Shown here: one piece after another, positions 52,201-56,682 of the stretch
Layout of the letters: every line of letters begins with the position of its first letter
How positions within the stretch are numbered: the first letter of the stretch is position 1
Source of the DNA: Pterois miles
Lineage: Eukaryota; Chordata; Actinopteri; Perciformes; Scorpaenidae
Direction: 5' to 3'
DNA length: 64,000 bases
Assembly: GCA_947000775.1 (NCBI GenBank)
Contig: CAMQGK010000130.1
Coordinates: 4,160,001 to 4,224,000, forward strand
The notes under the pieces: model-generated
Told to the model about the DNA's origin: nothing
The model's input: the letters and a program-made list of their open reading frames with translations, nothing else
Databases searched by the model: none
Program-made: the position numbers and the translations under genes

Positions 52201-55200
52201 CTCGACACTGCACACCTTACATCCTGAGCAATACAACCAAAAAGTGTTATGTAGATCAGATGAGCAGTTCTCAAGATATGTGAAGGACACAGGACAGTCA
52301 GAGATTCCTGGTTTTCTAGTTAGATTCAAGGCGTTCTTGATAGCACATTGACGAGAATCAGACATGAGGTCACAGTGACCTTAAGCTTTGACCACCAAAT
52401 TCCTAGCAGTTCATCCTTGAGTTCAAATGGATGTTTGTGCCAAATATGAAGAAATTCCCTCCAGGCGTTCTTGAGATAACACGAGAATGGTCCGAATGGA
52501 TGTAGGGAAACACGAAAACATACTGCCTCCGGTACGGATAGCGCCAGTGTGGAGGCCTACTGAAATAGTCTTCATGAGACAAGGATCCTCACTTGAATCA
52601 GCAGTTGATGAAACAACTTATTTAGATGGACATCTTTCCAGCAGAGAAGAGGGAGAAACACCAGTCAAACAGAATCATGGCTCTGATCGCTGAAAAATCT
52701 TTGAAATGATGAATCACAGTTGAGCTTTATGGGAGCCATTTTCTGGATCTAACAACGTGAGTGTTTAAAGAGTAACCAGCATCATGAGCAAATACTTAGC
52801 ATTCAGATGGTGATGGGAAAAAGCTAATCGTTATCAGATCAATACCATCTTCATCATATCATACTTTAATTAGAATTAACGACAAGATTAATCCCATAGC
52901 TAGAAACGCTGTTAAAACAAATTAGCGCTCACAATTTATTTTTGCGTTACTTTGACAGTCCTAGTCCTTTAAGTGAATGCTATGTTTGGACTATTTCCAG
53001 CACTTTAACTTGCCTTCAGCTTCATCCAGTGTGTTTCTCGGAGAGGGCACTGAAGCTGTTATTGATGCTCTCACCAAAGCAACCAGACTCCATTGAAAAG
53101 AAATCTGTACTTTAACTACACAGAACACAGGAGTTACTGGTCTACGAGGTGATTCTGCAAGGTAAAATTACAGCCTTTTTTCAATGTGGTCTGGTGGCTT
53201 TGGCAACAATACAACAGCTTCTGTTCCTCATCGGAAAGGGCTGTCTGACAGCAAGCTAAAACTAGGGTAAAAATATTGTAAATACAGCAAACTGATTTTT
53301 TTCAAGTATCTTCACTCTACCTTAACAAGGAGATTAATTCTATGGCTAGAAATGAATTCTGGCCATGTCGACTGGTCCGACAAAGACAACTCATGCAAAT
53401 GAAATGAAAGTGTCCCTTGAAGGAACACAAGCTTCTATATGTTAGTGCTCGTCAATAATGCATGTCCTCCATGCTGGTCTGGCTGATTTTTCCTGTTTGC
53501 CAAGGATTTGTGGAGGCTGAGGCCAGGCAGCGAAGTCATTCCACGTCTCTACCTCTCCGTCCTTTCCCACTGAACCATCTTCTCCTTCTCCCACCCCGTC
53601 CTCTTCAACATACTCTAATTTGCTCTCATTAATAATGAAATCTCTCTCCTTTGCTCTTATTTTTAGCGCTTCATTCTTCTCTGATCGTTCTCAGGTGACG
53701 GGAATGTTGTCGGAGCTCTGAACCTTCCTTTATTCTGGGTTATCTGAGCTTGCAGCAATCCCATCATCCTCTACTCTTGTATACACTGAATGACTAACGG
53801 GAGCAGGAGCTAAATTATTCAAGTGTTAGATGCAAATGTTCGCAATACAGTTCCTAATAAAAAGCCCATGAAAAGACCAAAACTAGCAATGAACGTATCT
53901 GCTAACAAGTGTACATATCAAAGCCTCATATACAGTGTATAAGATACTGTGATCAGTCAAAATTACTTACGAGTTTAACCACTTTCATTAACTTCAAACA
54001 TACTTTACAGTTAGCAAACACGGGGCTCACCTCGCTGAGGTAGATGAAGAAGGAGCAGGTGGATCCATCCACGCCGTAGTTGCCGTAACAGGAGTCGGAG
54101 CGCCACATCTCCCTCATCCACTGAGGAAGAGGAGGAAAAGGGACGATTAAAATCACACATTCTCACCCAGATCACCTCCTCCACTCACTCACACTTTAAT
54201 ATCAGTACAACATATGAGCTACTAGCAGTCAAATGTATTTAACTCTTCTGTATCGGTCACAATGACAACCAAACTGTCATTTTTATTCTAATGGAGCTTT
54301 GGATGAATGGATTCAACTGAGGTATGCGGGCAGGTTGTGATGCTGAGGGAATACACAATTTACAGTTGCAAACTCTGTAGCGCTGGCTGCCTAGCTAGCT
54401 GTCACTACCCTCGTACAGGCTGTTTTTGTGGCGTGAGGTTGGAGAAGTAGGACTGTGTTCAATCATCAGGGGTTTAAAAATAAAAGAGACTATATCTCCT
54501 TCAGAAAATACATGTGCAAGAAGTTATCCAGTGGAACTGCTCGACAGCGGCCAACAGGAAGAGAGGGAGGTTGTTCTGGGGGAGCTCTCATGTGAATGTG
54601 TGGAAATAAAATCAATATGTAAAAGGCAAAGACAGAAGAGCATGCATCTTTAATAAATCTACTAGAGCGGAGTACTGGCAAGAATCTGGTGGTACGATAC
54701 GTACGACAAACAGTTCAATATATAGCAATTAGGGCTGTTAATCAATTAAAATATTTAATCACAATTAATCACCATTGTCCATAGTTAATCATGATTAATC
54801 ACACATTTATCTGATCAAATTGTACCTTAAAGAAAGATTAAACACTTTTTTAAACAACATTTATTGCTCTTATCAACATGAGAGAGGGTAAATATGCTGG
54901 TTTTATGCATATGTATGTATATATTTATTATTAGAAAACAATTAACAACACAAAATGACAGATATGGTCCAAAAACCCTCACAGGCTGCATTTAGCATAA
55001 AAAAAATGCTCAAATCATAACATGGAGGTGACCCCTTTGAAAATGGTGATGACAGTTTTGCCTCGCCAAAATTTAGCTTTGGAGCGTTATTTATCCTCCT
55101 TCCCCACAAGCTAGTATGACACGTTTGGATCCAATGGATTCATGAGGTGTCCTAGTTTCATGTGATATTAGCTTCACTCTACCTTTAACACTGAACCTCT

Positions 55201-56115
55201 ACAACCTCGGAAAGACCTCTTTTTTTAAGAGGTTAATTAAAAACTGCAAGTTGTGCACTATTATTATGTTAATTTTGACAGCCCTAGTATTTTAGCCACC
55301 TAAAAACAAAATCAACATAAATTTTAGATGTATGATATAGTTGGAATATCGTCACCACTTTACCAATCAGACAGCTACGTCTTCTTTCTGATGGAGAACT
55401 GAAGCGTTATCTAAGCTCTCACCAAAGCAACCAGACTCCATTGAAAAAAACAGTATTTTCACCTCACACAAAACAGTTTTTTTCCAATGGGGTTTGGTGG
55501 CTTTAGCGAGAGCATAGATGGATACAACGGCTGTCTGATGGCAAAGCAAAGCTGTGAAAATATTGAAAATATAATGTACACTTACACTGATATTGATTTT
55601 TATCTTCACTCTAGTTTTAAACTCCTAAAAGCTTCCAAAATAAATTACAGTAAAAAAAAAAAAACCCTTTAAGCATAAAGGAAGATGGTGCAGCAGCATT
55701 TCTGATTTGATCCCTGGCAGGCAGATTTCTGTGGCGCTGTCATGACTGACATGCTGGGATGAATGCAAAGTGGACTGACAGCTATCGTGCTCAGTTCATA
55801 GACTGGAGTACATCATGCATGCTGGCTTACAGTAACCTAAGGGAGCGGCACACGGGGGGAGATATAAAAATCTAGGTTTCAAAGCTGTTCGCAGAGGGGT
55901 GGGACCTGGCAGATGGGCTTGGATCAGAGTCGCTTGGATGGCGGAGGCATGAAGATTGTAGTAGATTTGTTTAAACGGCAACCTAAGAGCTCTATAAAGT
56001 GAGAAAATGGATTTGTCAGATGTTACTAACTGTGCGCTGATAGTAAAAACTGCTGTGGAATAACAGTTTAGTGGATTTTGACGCCTTTTCTGAAATGCAG
56101 TGTACATGTGTGTGT

Positions 56116-56160
<45 letters not shown>

Positions 56161-56682
56161 AAGGCTTTGGCATCGCCTGGCGCCCAGTCGGAAATGCTGA
56201 CAGTATCAGTGGCGGACTGGGACTGGCTGAGCAGATGGTGTGTATGATAGGGCCCTATCAGCTCCAGGGAGACCAGCACACACGCAGAAAAACAGTAGAT
56301 TGAAATTGTGCATACATCTGTGTGTGTGTGCACCTGTGTCGAGTGTGTGGCCTCCCCTAAAAGTCAAATTAAACCTGTTTGAAGTTTAATATTCCCGCAC
56401 ACAGGCGGTTATGGCTCCAAAAAAATGAGATCATTGTTTATACTTTTTAGCCTTCAGTCAACAACATGCGATGCCATCTTATCTGTTTATGTAGGCGGTG
56501 CTCTTTTTCTTGCTACTTCTTTTACTTATTTCAAAATGACCCAGAAGCAGAGAGCGAGGTGGAGGCTGTTTCTGCTGTATATGTGTGTGTTTGTGTGAAA
56601 TTCACCTTGATCTTGCCCTCGCAATGAGGGAAGCCCTCCAAAGGCGGCAGCTCGCACTTCTCCTGGGCTCCGTTTAGGAGGT
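2787..56682 (-). CDS. mgat5: mgat5, GnT-V glycosyltransferase; 14 coding exons, 5' part missing
   Basis: The product is a type II Golgi glycosyltransferase (GT18 family, GT-B fold) that adds GlcNAc in beta-1,6 linkage to the alpha-1,6 mannose of N-glycans and so starts the branch that is later extended with polylactosamine. The coding sequence is the complement join of 2787-2985, 4089-4246, 5121-5195, 7463-7579, 7649-7795, 13995-14144, 28212-28345, 34857-34990, 41456-41590, 42112-42281, 44577-44738, 48372-48443, 54031-54120 and 56606-56682. It totals 1820 bases: the last two bases of one codon, 605 codons and a TAG stop. I aligned it to the 741-residue mammalian protein from memory; it is colinear with residues 137-741 without a gap. 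Glu297, Cys145, 156, 172, 183, 196, 338, 372, 626, 649, 653, 660, 681, 702, 713, 724, 726, 737 and 740 all fall in register. It ends in CKDCL, which fits mgat5 rather than mgat5b. The signal anchor and stem exons lie outside the window. Confidence 0.97.
3066..3376 (+). repeat. Degenerate minisatellite, ccagtaaatacactgggccct unit with A-runs
   Basis: Units close to CCAGTAAATACACTGGGCCC occur cleanly at both ends (about 3066-3130 and 3328-3376). In the middle the unit decays into runs of 7-10 A alternating with GGGCCC or GGGCCTCC. Confidence 0.85.
3530..4060 (-). mobile_element. hAT-like MITE, right-truncated copy (family 1)
   Basis: In reverse orientation it carries the family landmarks: the AAATCAATTAACAACACAAAA block, GGGGAGACTGGTGGGGACCC, a perfect AGGTCAGAGGTCA at 3844-3856, and the terminal GTTACGCTGACGGCCCTA. 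Confidence 0.75.
3844..3856 (+). promoter_or_regulatory. Perfect DR1 nuclear-receptor motif in MITE
   Basis: AGGTCAGAGGTCA is two AGGTCA half-sites in direct repeat with one spacer base, the type of site bound by RXR heterodimers, HNF4 and COUP-TF. Function is inferred only. Confidence 0.4.
4089..4246 (-). CDS. mgat5: mgat5 exon, residues 624-676
   Basis: The exon encodes DFCHGQVMWPPLSALQVKVA, continues through EPGRTCKQVCQEEQLICEPS and ends FFQHLNKDKDLA plus two bases of Arg676. Cys626, 649, 653 and 660 of the cysteine-rich C-terminal region are present. Borders are tgttgtcag and CCAG|GTGACG. Confidence 0.97.
4247..5120 (-). other. mgat5 intron between residues 623/624
   Basis: The intron is AT-rich. 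Its right part (4812-5035) is a 63-bp tandem repeat. The rest (4250-4810) shows no repeat or motif I recognise. Confidence 0.9.
4812..5035 (+). repeat. 63-64 bp AT-rich tandem repeat, about 3.5 copies
   Basis: The block TTATGTAGTATCTTTATATT recurs at 4871, 4934 and 4998, each followed by ATTTTAATATATTGTCTGTA and TTTACTTATTTTTCTCCA. Copies differ by a 3-base indel. Confidence 0.9.
5121..5195 (-). CDS. mgat5: mgat5 exon, residues 599-623
   Basis: Twenty-five codons in phase 0 encode IEPYLPYEFTCEGMLQRVNA followed by FIENQ. Borders are gtggtcag and CAG|GTACTG. It is the smallest exon after that for residues 192-215. Confidence 0.95.
5224..5394 (+). repeat. Minisatellite with gaggacactgtggtga core
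   Basis: The core GAGGACACTGTGGTGA recurs four times at intervals of about 35-46 bases, separated by GA-dinucleotide runs of variable length and AAGCCCGTTCACCCAGAG. Confidence 0.9.
5485..6259 (+). repeat. 775-bp polypurine tract, (GGA)n with GGGGA interruptions
   Basis: Apart from a few T bases in the ATGGGG units near 6030-6200, the strand is purely G and A. Frequent GGGGA and GGGGGGA blocks make it more G-rich than a plain GGA repeat. It ends about 290 bases upstream, in transcript terms, of the acceptor of the residue 599-623 exon. Open frames in all directions are repeat artefacts. Confidence 0.97.
6955..7215 (+). mobile_element. Fish MITE fragment (agggttgcaactaac type)
   Basis: It begins TAGGGTTGCAACTAACTGGT and continues with GATTAATCTGTTGATTATGT, AAATGTCAATCAGTGTTTCT and CCAAGATGACGTCCTCAAAT. 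I recognise this order from an abundant teleost nonautonomous DNA element; the right terminal repeat is missing. Confidence 0.65.
7422..7452 (+). repeat. (TAA)n microsatellite beside splice donor
   Basis: Ten TAA units end ten bases before the exon boundary at 7463. In the transcript they read (UUA)n starting 11 bases after the 5' splice site. Confidence 0.9.
7463..7579 (-). CDS. mgat5: mgat5 exon, residues 560-598
   Basis: Thirty-nine codons in phase 0 run from LTSQHPYAEVYIGQPHVWTV to AIRSILSQK. Borders are gtccacag and AAG|GTACAC. A TTA trinucleotide repeat begins 11 bases into the intron after the donor. Confidence 0.96.
7580..7648 (-). other. 69-bp mgat5 mini-intron between residues 559/560
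   Basis: The reverse strand reads GTGAGAGCAGG at the start, TTCTAACCTCGAC as a plausible branch region, and GTCGTCCACAG at the end. Joining the two exons gives the conserved TLRE-LTSQHPYAEV junction. Confidence 0.95.
7649..7795 (-). CDS. mgat5: mgat5 exon, residues 511-559, donor-binding Glu520
   Basis: Forty-nine codons in phase 0 start LFVGLSFPYEGPAPLEAIAN and end FFKGKPTLRE. This is the GT-B donor-site signature of the family: Glu520 in FPYE and Lys554 in GKP are both present. Borders are gccgcag and GAG|GTGAGA. Only 69 bp of intron separate it from the next exon. Confidence 0.97.
8073..8434 (+). mobile_element. Solo-like 5' LTR of a retroelement
   Basis: The segment starts TGTGACACC and ends GGCTGTGACA, the TG..CA ends expected of an LTR. 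It is followed after two bases by TGGGGGCTCGTC (8437-8448), which matches a tRNA-Pro type primer-binding site. No long reading frame is present. Confidence 0.6.
8435..9146 (+). mobile_element. Internal remnant: primer-binding site, leader and first gag codons
   Basis: After the primer-binding site comes a leader of about 630 bases and an ATG at 9075 that opens about 20 codons resembling the start of a gag protein before a TAG at 9135. From 9121 the sequence matches the LTR near its start: 17 identical bases at 8090-8106 and 9130-9146. The body of the element (rest of gag, pol) is therefore deleted. It is broken and has no coding capacity. Confidence 0.55.
9545..9858 (+). repeat. (GGT/GGA)n array, 314 bp
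   Basis: The array is an irregular mix of GGA and GGT triplets, G-rich on the + strand like the tract at 5485-6259. The frames on both strands are repeat artefacts. Confidence 0.95.
10972..11149 (-). mobile_element. tRNA-headed SINE fragment (family B)
   Basis: It shares GGACTGTGGGAGGAAACC, GGGGAGAACATGCA and ACTCCACACAGA with the copy at 63297-63660. The right end read in reverse is GTCGCAGGTTCAAACCC, a B-box-like stretch, but the A-box end is lost. Confidence 0.7.
11150..11465 (+). mobile_element. hAT-like MITE, internal piece (family 1)
   Basis: It contains ATGGTATCATATGAAA, the conserved GGGGTCCCTTGACCTCTGAC block, GGGTCCCCACCAGTCTCCCC and GGGCAAGTCATAGTCAAGTC. A perfect TGACCTCTGACCT lies at 11289-11301. 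Both termini are missing. Confidence 0.75.
11289..11301 (-). promoter_or_regulatory. Perfect DR1 motif in MITE
   Basis: TGACCTCTGACCT is the reverse complement of the motif at 3844 and lies in the same conserved block of the family-1 element. Confidence 0.4.
12337..12644 (-). mobile_element. tRNA-derived SINE (family A), minus orientation
   Basis: It begins with the (GAA)n tail and, in reverse, ends with a tRNA head (B box GGTTCAAGCC). It shares GGTGCCTTGCTCAGGGGCAC and CAGTTGGGGGTTGGTG with the copies at 31579 and 59573. Confidence 0.85.
13995..14144 (-). CDS. mgat5: mgat5 exon, residues 461-510
   Basis: Fifty codons in phase 0 run from DKKKYLDVIHSYMEVHG to ILSGRDLQFLLRETK. It is the linker into the second Rossmann domain, which binds the UDP-GlcNAc donor. 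Borders are tgttccag and AAG|GTGAGT. Confidence 0.97.
15994..16062 (+). repeat. (GT)n microsatellite
   Basis: About 34 GT units form an almost uninterrupted run. Confidence 0.97.
16174..16243 (+). repeat. (GT)n microsatellite, interrupted
   Basis: The second GT array lies 110 bp from the first and is interrupted by TTTG and TATTG. Confidence 0.95.
17040..17120 (-). mobile_element. hAT-like MITE fragment (family 1)
   Basis: TTCTTATCAACATGGGAGTG and GACAAATATG match the tail region of the family, in reverse orientation. Only about 80 bases remain. Confidence 0.5.
18604..19200 (+). mobile_element. Repeat element carrying a 22-bp minisatellite
   Basis: It starts CATAGACTGTATATAAGAAG, runs through CAGGATGTCC-type sequence into a tandem array and ends with CCATGGTAACGACCTGTCAA and CACAAGGCAGCCACGCCCTG. 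A second copy in the opposite orientation lies at 58040-58420. No coding capacity is seen. Confidence 0.7.
18695..18990 (+). repeat. 22-bp minisatellite, about 13 copies
   Basis: The unit is ACCATCTTGTTTTTTGGTGG plus TC, with a subtype reading ATTTTTGGCTGTC. The 5' copies are more divergent than the 3' copies. Confidence 0.95.
20990..21200 (+). mobile_element. hAT-like MITE, right-hand piece (family 1)
   Basis: It contains GTGAGGTTTTCTAGACAACA, TTGTGTTGTTAATTGACTTC and CCACTCCCATGTTGATAAGA, as in the copies at 3530 and 54730. Confidence 0.7.
22554..22576 (+). repeat. (CA)n microsatellite
   Basis: A short CA run of about 11 units. Confidence 0.9.
24180..24480 (+). mobile_element. Interspersed repeat with ERE-like site (family 3)
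   Basis: GTGCCTCCGCCAACCAGGGA, TTTACATCCATGTTTGTCCA, CCTGTTAGACATTTGTGTGA and GGGGTCACAGTGACCTTTGA also occur, with changes, at 50795-50970 and 52365-52550. No reading frame is present. GGGTCACAGTGACCT lies at 24334-24348. Confidence 0.7.
24334..24355. promoter_or_regulatory. ERE-like palindrome overlapping a DR1-like pair
   Basis: GGGTCACAGTGACCT has one mismatch to the estrogen-response consensus. Its right half-site TGACCT is followed after one base by TGACCA, a near-DR1. It lies in the second copy of the same repeat family. Confidence 0.4.
26344..26719 (+). repeat. 27-bp minisatellite, about 15 degenerate copies
   Basis: The unit is close to AACAAAACCACTTAGTTAGG plus TTAAGGC, with 23-base variants that lack TTAG. 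The same unit forms a second short array at 28448-28552. Confidence 0.9.
28212..28345 (-). CDS. mgat5: mgat5 exon, residues 416-460
   Basis: The exon completes Pro416 and encodes 44 codons from HTPDNSFLGFVVEQHLNASD to GKVDNFWK. Asn433 (NAS) and Asn447 (NQS) are N-glycosylation sequons at the positions seen in mammals. Borders are ttgctgcag and AAG|GTACCG. It stands alone between introns of 6.5 and 14 kb. Confidence 0.97.
28448..28552 (+). repeat. 27-bp minisatellite, second array, about 4 copies
   Basis: AGGTTTAAGCAACAAAACCA plus CTTAGTC repeats nearly perfectly, so this array is younger or more homogenised than the one at 26344-26719. Confidence 0.92.
29815..30010 (+). mobile_element. Probable DNA-element fragment
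   Basis: GTTAAAGGGATAGTTCAGGT at the start is a common beginning of teleost nonautonomous elements; the rest is GC-rich and I could not match it inside the window. Confidence 0.4.
30314..30440 (-). mobile_element. hAT-type terminal fragment (family 4)
   Basis: GGCAATTTTGTAATATGATC, CCCTTTGAGGGCAGCCATAA and GAGTTTGACACCCC match 60530-60650. The GTTTGACACCCC end is typical of a hAT terminal repeat. Confidence 0.6.
31281..31430 (+). mobile_element. tRNA-derived SINE (family A), 3'-truncated copy
   Basis: It has a tRNA head (AGTAGCTCAGTCCGTAAGG, B box GGTTCAAGACC) and the block GGGCACTGCCGAGGTGCCCC, then diverges. It lies about 150 bp before a full copy in the same orientation. Confidence 0.8.
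31579..31924 (+). mobile_element. tRNA-derived SINE (family A), full length
   Basis: It has a tRNA-like head with A box AGTAGCTCAGTCTGTAGGG and B box GGTTCAAGTCC (31634-31644), a body of about 200 bases, and a tail TGTGGGACTAATAAAGGACT ending in (CTT)n. The length of 346 bases is the longest of the four copies. It is transcribed by pol III in active families; whether this copy is active cannot be seen. Confidence 0.9.
33530..33660 (+). mobile_element. hAT-like MITE, internal piece (family 1)
   Basis: GGGGTCCCATGACCTCTGAC, AGTCTCCCCTTTACAGACAT and ATGATAATCACATGCAGTTT identify it. The DR1-like site is mutated here. Confidence 0.7.
34857..34990 (-). CDS. mgat5: mgat5 exon, residues 371-416
   Basis: The exon completes Gln371 and encodes 44 codons starting CMLRVLDSFGTEPEF and ending NLNPQQFNTMF, plus one base of codon 416. 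Cys372 pairs with Cys626 in the mammalian structure, and Phe380 and Trp401 are recalled as substrate-contact residues. Borders are gtcacag and TTCC|GTAAGT. Confidence 0.97.
35515..36056 (+). mobile_element. hAT-like MITE with left terminal repeat (family 1)
   Basis: It begins TAGGGCTGTCAAACTTAACG with the TTAACGC-rich left end, then ATGGTATCACTAGAAACTAG, the GGGGTCCC block and GGGCAAGTCATAGTCAAGTC. The right terminal repeat is not recognisable. Confidence 0.75.
37042..37156 (+). mobile_element. Short MITE fragment
   Basis: It starts GGGCTGGGCAGAACCATAAC and ends GGCCATATCGCCAAGCCCTA, with GATATATCGTTATCGACATA inside. The ends GGGCTGG..CCAAGCCC are consistent with terminal inverted repeats. 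Confidence 0.5.
38705..38812 (-). mobile_element. Short DNA-element fragment
   Basis: CCCGATTAATCGGGCTGATT and TTAGTCGACTAATCAACTAA end in GTGCAGCCCTAAA, a common teleost element terminus. Confidence 0.5.
40548..40656. mobile_element. Palindromic MITE (cgtattttcc type)
   Basis: The left arm ATTATCGTATTTTCCAGACC plus ATAAGGGGCAC pairs with the right arm GAGCACCTTATCGTCCGGAA plus AATATGGTAAT over about 31 bases with six mismatches. Confidence 0.75.
40682..40866. mobile_element. Foldback MITE (family 2)
   Basis: The left half (TTTTGTGAATGGAGTCTGGT, AGGTTTGAAGACAGC) is the inverse of the right half (CTTCAAAGCAACCAGACTCC, ATTCACAATAAC). The arms are about 65-75 bases around a short centre. Related copies lie at 53060, 55385 and 61700. 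Confidence 0.75.
41032..41215 (+). mobile_element. Fish interspersed repeat fragment
   Basis: The order TCAAATCATAAGTTATCTCA, AGACGCTTTTCAAATAGAGC, AGGTCTAG, ACTATAATTTAGAGACC and CAGGACCAGGCTTTG matches an abundant teleost repeat I recognise by its layout. The GGTCTA hexamer is locally tripled. Confidence 0.55.
41456..41590 (-). CDS. mgat5: mgat5 exon, residues 326-371
   Basis: The exon starts with the third base of codon 326 and ends with two bases of codon 371. It encodes IMRKVMGNKSSCPTQGDKVV and then ELIYIDIVGLTQFKKTLGPS followed by WVHY. Asn334 is in an NKS glycosylation sequon and Cys338 is the disulfide partner of Cys172. Lys361 is conserved. Borders are ccccag and CA|GTAAGT. Confidence 0.96.
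41591..42111 (-). other. mgat5 intron between residues 326/326
   Basis: This 521-bp intron shows no repeat or regulatory element that I recognise. Confidence 0.9.
42112..42281 (-). CDS. mgat5: mgat5 exon, residues 270-325, catalytic Glu297
   Basis: The exon encodes ILVHLGLLTKESGFKIAENA and continues through FSGGPLGELVQWSDLI to SLAELK, plus two bases of codon 326. It is the first strand-helix unit of the N-terminal Rossmann fold. The Glu in GGPLGE is residue 297, the general base of the family. The acceptor is ctccattag. The donor is GA|GTCAGT, a GT site with an uncommon C at +3, chosen because it alone restores the Glu326-Ile327 junction. Confidence 0.96.
42335..42665 (+). mobile_element. 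hAT-like MITE, left piece (family 1)
   Basis: AATTAACACAATAATAACGC, CTAGAGTGAAGATACTGGTA and TCTTGACCTCTGACCTCCAG are present, with a perfect TGACCTCTGACCT at 42551-42563. Confidence 0.75.
42551..42563 (-). promoter_or_regulatory. Perfect DR1 motif in MITE
   Basis: TGACCTCTGACCT is intact in a copy whose flanks have diverged, about 270 bases from an mgat5 exon. Confidence 0.4.
43200..44165 (+). repeat. (GGAT/GGGT)n tetranucleotide array, about 960 bp
   Basis: The left 250 bases have a higher-order unit of about 45-55 bases (GATAGATAAGATAACACGGA plus GGATGGATG runs). The rest is GGAT with GGGT, GAGT and GATT variants. The His-Pro-Ser-rich open frames on the minus strand come from the 4-base period. 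Confidence 0.95.
44577..44738 (-). CDS. mgat5: mgat5 exon, residues 216-269, ends in basic cluster
   Basis: Fifty-four codons in phase 0 run from AEVRTSFEELY to LARRRRKK. The acceptor is gtggccag and the donor AAG|GTGGGC. The exon forms a helical part of the luminal domain. It ends with RRRRKK at 264-269, the place of the basic KRKRKK patch in the human protein that has been linked to the angiogenic activity of the secreted form. Confidence 0.96.
44739..48371 (-). other. mgat5 intron between residues 215/216
   Basis: This 3.6-kb intron holds a GGAGA minisatellite at 45628-45786. The rest is AT-rich with no recognised mobile element or gene. Confidence 0.85.
45628..45786 (+). repeat. Minisatellite aggagaggagaataaacaaggagaggaaac
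   Basis: Four to five units of GGAGAGGAGAATAAACAAGG plus AGAGGAAACAA of variable length. Confidence 0.9.
48372..48443 (-). CDS. mgat5: mgat5 exon, residues 192-215 (small, divergent)
   Basis: Twenty-four codons in phase 0 start VENWCPRLPWR and end EEIDRRGQ. The acceptor is cgatag and the donor CAG|GTGAGA. The exon has the same length as its mammalian counterpart and keeps Cys196, but its second half differs from the mammalian sequence at most positions, so it is easy to miss in a similarity search. Phase and the flanking exons make the call firm. Confidence 0.93.
49030..49160 (+). mobile_element. hAT-type terminal fragment
   Basis: CATGGGTCTTAAACTCGCGG, CCCACGGGTCGCAATATTTT and GCGGCCTGCGAGTTTTATGT are typical of the ends of teleost hAT elements. 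No transposase is present. Confidence 0.5.
49700..49780 (+). repeat. Interspersed repeat shared with 57190-57265
   Basis: AGTCCCGCCTTTTCTTC and GGTGATGTCACCAAGTAACA occur in the same order and spacing in both places. The second block holds the palindrome GGTGATGTCACC-like core with a CRE-like TGATGTCA. Confidence 0.7.
50968..51040 (-). mobile_element. SINE family-A tail remnant
   Basis: (GATAA)n followed by TATTCCTTTATTAGTCCCAC and AGTGGAGAAATTCAAT is the reverse of the tail of the copy at 31579. Confidence 0.65.
52367..52381. promoter_or_regulatory. Perfect estrogen-response-element palindrome
   Basis: AGGTCACAGTGACCT fits the consensus AGGTCAnnnTGACCT at all 12 fixed positions. It lies in a mobile repeat in an mgat5 intron. 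Binding is inferred from sequence only. Confidence 0.5.
52870..52972 (+). mobile_element. hAT-like MITE terminal fragment (family 1)
   Basis: AATTAACGACAAGATTAATC and TTTTTGCGTTACTTTGACAG followed by TCCTAG resemble the TTAACGC-rich end and terminal repeat of the family. Confidence 0.5.
53060..53260. mobile_element. Foldback MITE arms, outward order (family 2)
   Basis: CTCACCAAAGCAACCAGACT plus CCATTGAAAA is followed about 90 bases later by TTTTTTCAATGTGGTCTGGT plus GGCTTTGGCAAC, its inverted copy. The arms face the opposite way from the copy at 40682. Confidence 0.65.
54031..54120 (-). CDS. mgat5: mgat5 exon, residues 162-191
   Basis: Thirty codons in phase 0 run from WMREMW to SFFIYLSE. 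They carry Cys172 and Cys183 of the N-terminal luminal subdomain. The acceptor is cttcctcag and the donor GAG|GTGAGC. The tyrosine- and phenylalanine-rich end (FFIYLSE) is one of the most conserved parts of the family. Confidence 0.96.
54730..55286 (-). mobile_element. hAT-like MITE with both terminal repeats (family 1)
   Basis: The element begins TAGGGCTGTTAATCAATTAA and ends AATTTTGACAGCCCTA, so AGGGCTGT and ACAGCCCT form terminal inverted repeats. It is 557 bases long with an internal deletion that removes the DR1 block. No clear 8-bp target duplication remains. Confidence 0.85.
55385..55560. mobile_element. Foldback MITE arms (family 2)
   Basis: CTCACCAAAGCAACCAGACT plus CCATTGAAAAAAAC pairs with TTTTTTTCCAATGGGGTTTG plus GTGGCTTTAGCGAGAG about 50 bases on. 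Confidence 0.65.
56107..56156 (+). repeat. (GT)n microsatellite
   Basis: About 24 GT units with one extra G near the start. Confidence 0.97.
56606..56682 (-). CDS. mgat5: mgat5 exon, residues 137-161 (first coding exon in the window)
   Basis: Reverse reading gives LLNGAQEKCELPPLEGFPHC followed by EGKIK. It starts with two bases (AC) that need a G from the missing upstream exon to make an Asp codon. The acceptor is a pyrimidine run ending in ctgcag and the donor is AAG|GTGAATT. Cys145 and Cys156, which pair with Cys183 and Cys196 in the mammalian enzyme, are present. This is the start of the luminal catalytic region just after the stem. Confidence 0.95.

Larger units (their letters stand above)
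50795..52550 (+). mobile_element. Composite family-3 repeat with internal reiterations
   Basis: The left end (TATGCCTCCGCGACATAGAC, CCTGTTAGACATTTGTGTGA) and right end (GGTCACAGTGACCTTAAGCT, CAAATGGATGTTTGTGCCAA) match the halves of 24180-24480. Between them a block with CATCTGGCC and GATGAACAGTTCTC-AGTAT recurs at about 51331, 51682 and 52180. A SINE tail is inserted at 50968-51040. No coding capacity is seen. Confidence 0.65.
48444..54030 (-). other. mgat5 intron between residues 191/192
   Basis: This 5.6-kb intron holds a hAT-like fragment (49030-49160), a repeat shared with 57190 (49700-49780), a large composite family-3 repeat (50795-52550), a family-1 end (52870-52972) and foldback MITE arms (53060-53260). 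No gene is seen in 49170-49690, 49790-50790 or 53310-54030. Confidence 0.85.
54121..56605 (-). other. mgat5 intron between residues 161/162
   Basis: It holds the most complete family-1 MITE (54730-55286), foldback arms (55385-55560) and a GT microsatellite (56107-56156). The parts 54180-54720 and 55680-56100 show nothing recognised. Confidence 0.9.

Noticed and set aside
2787..56682. mgat5b instead of mgat5
   Set aside because: The C-terminus (PCRDYMKGQVALCKDCL) and gap-free agreement with the 741-residue numbering fit mgat5.
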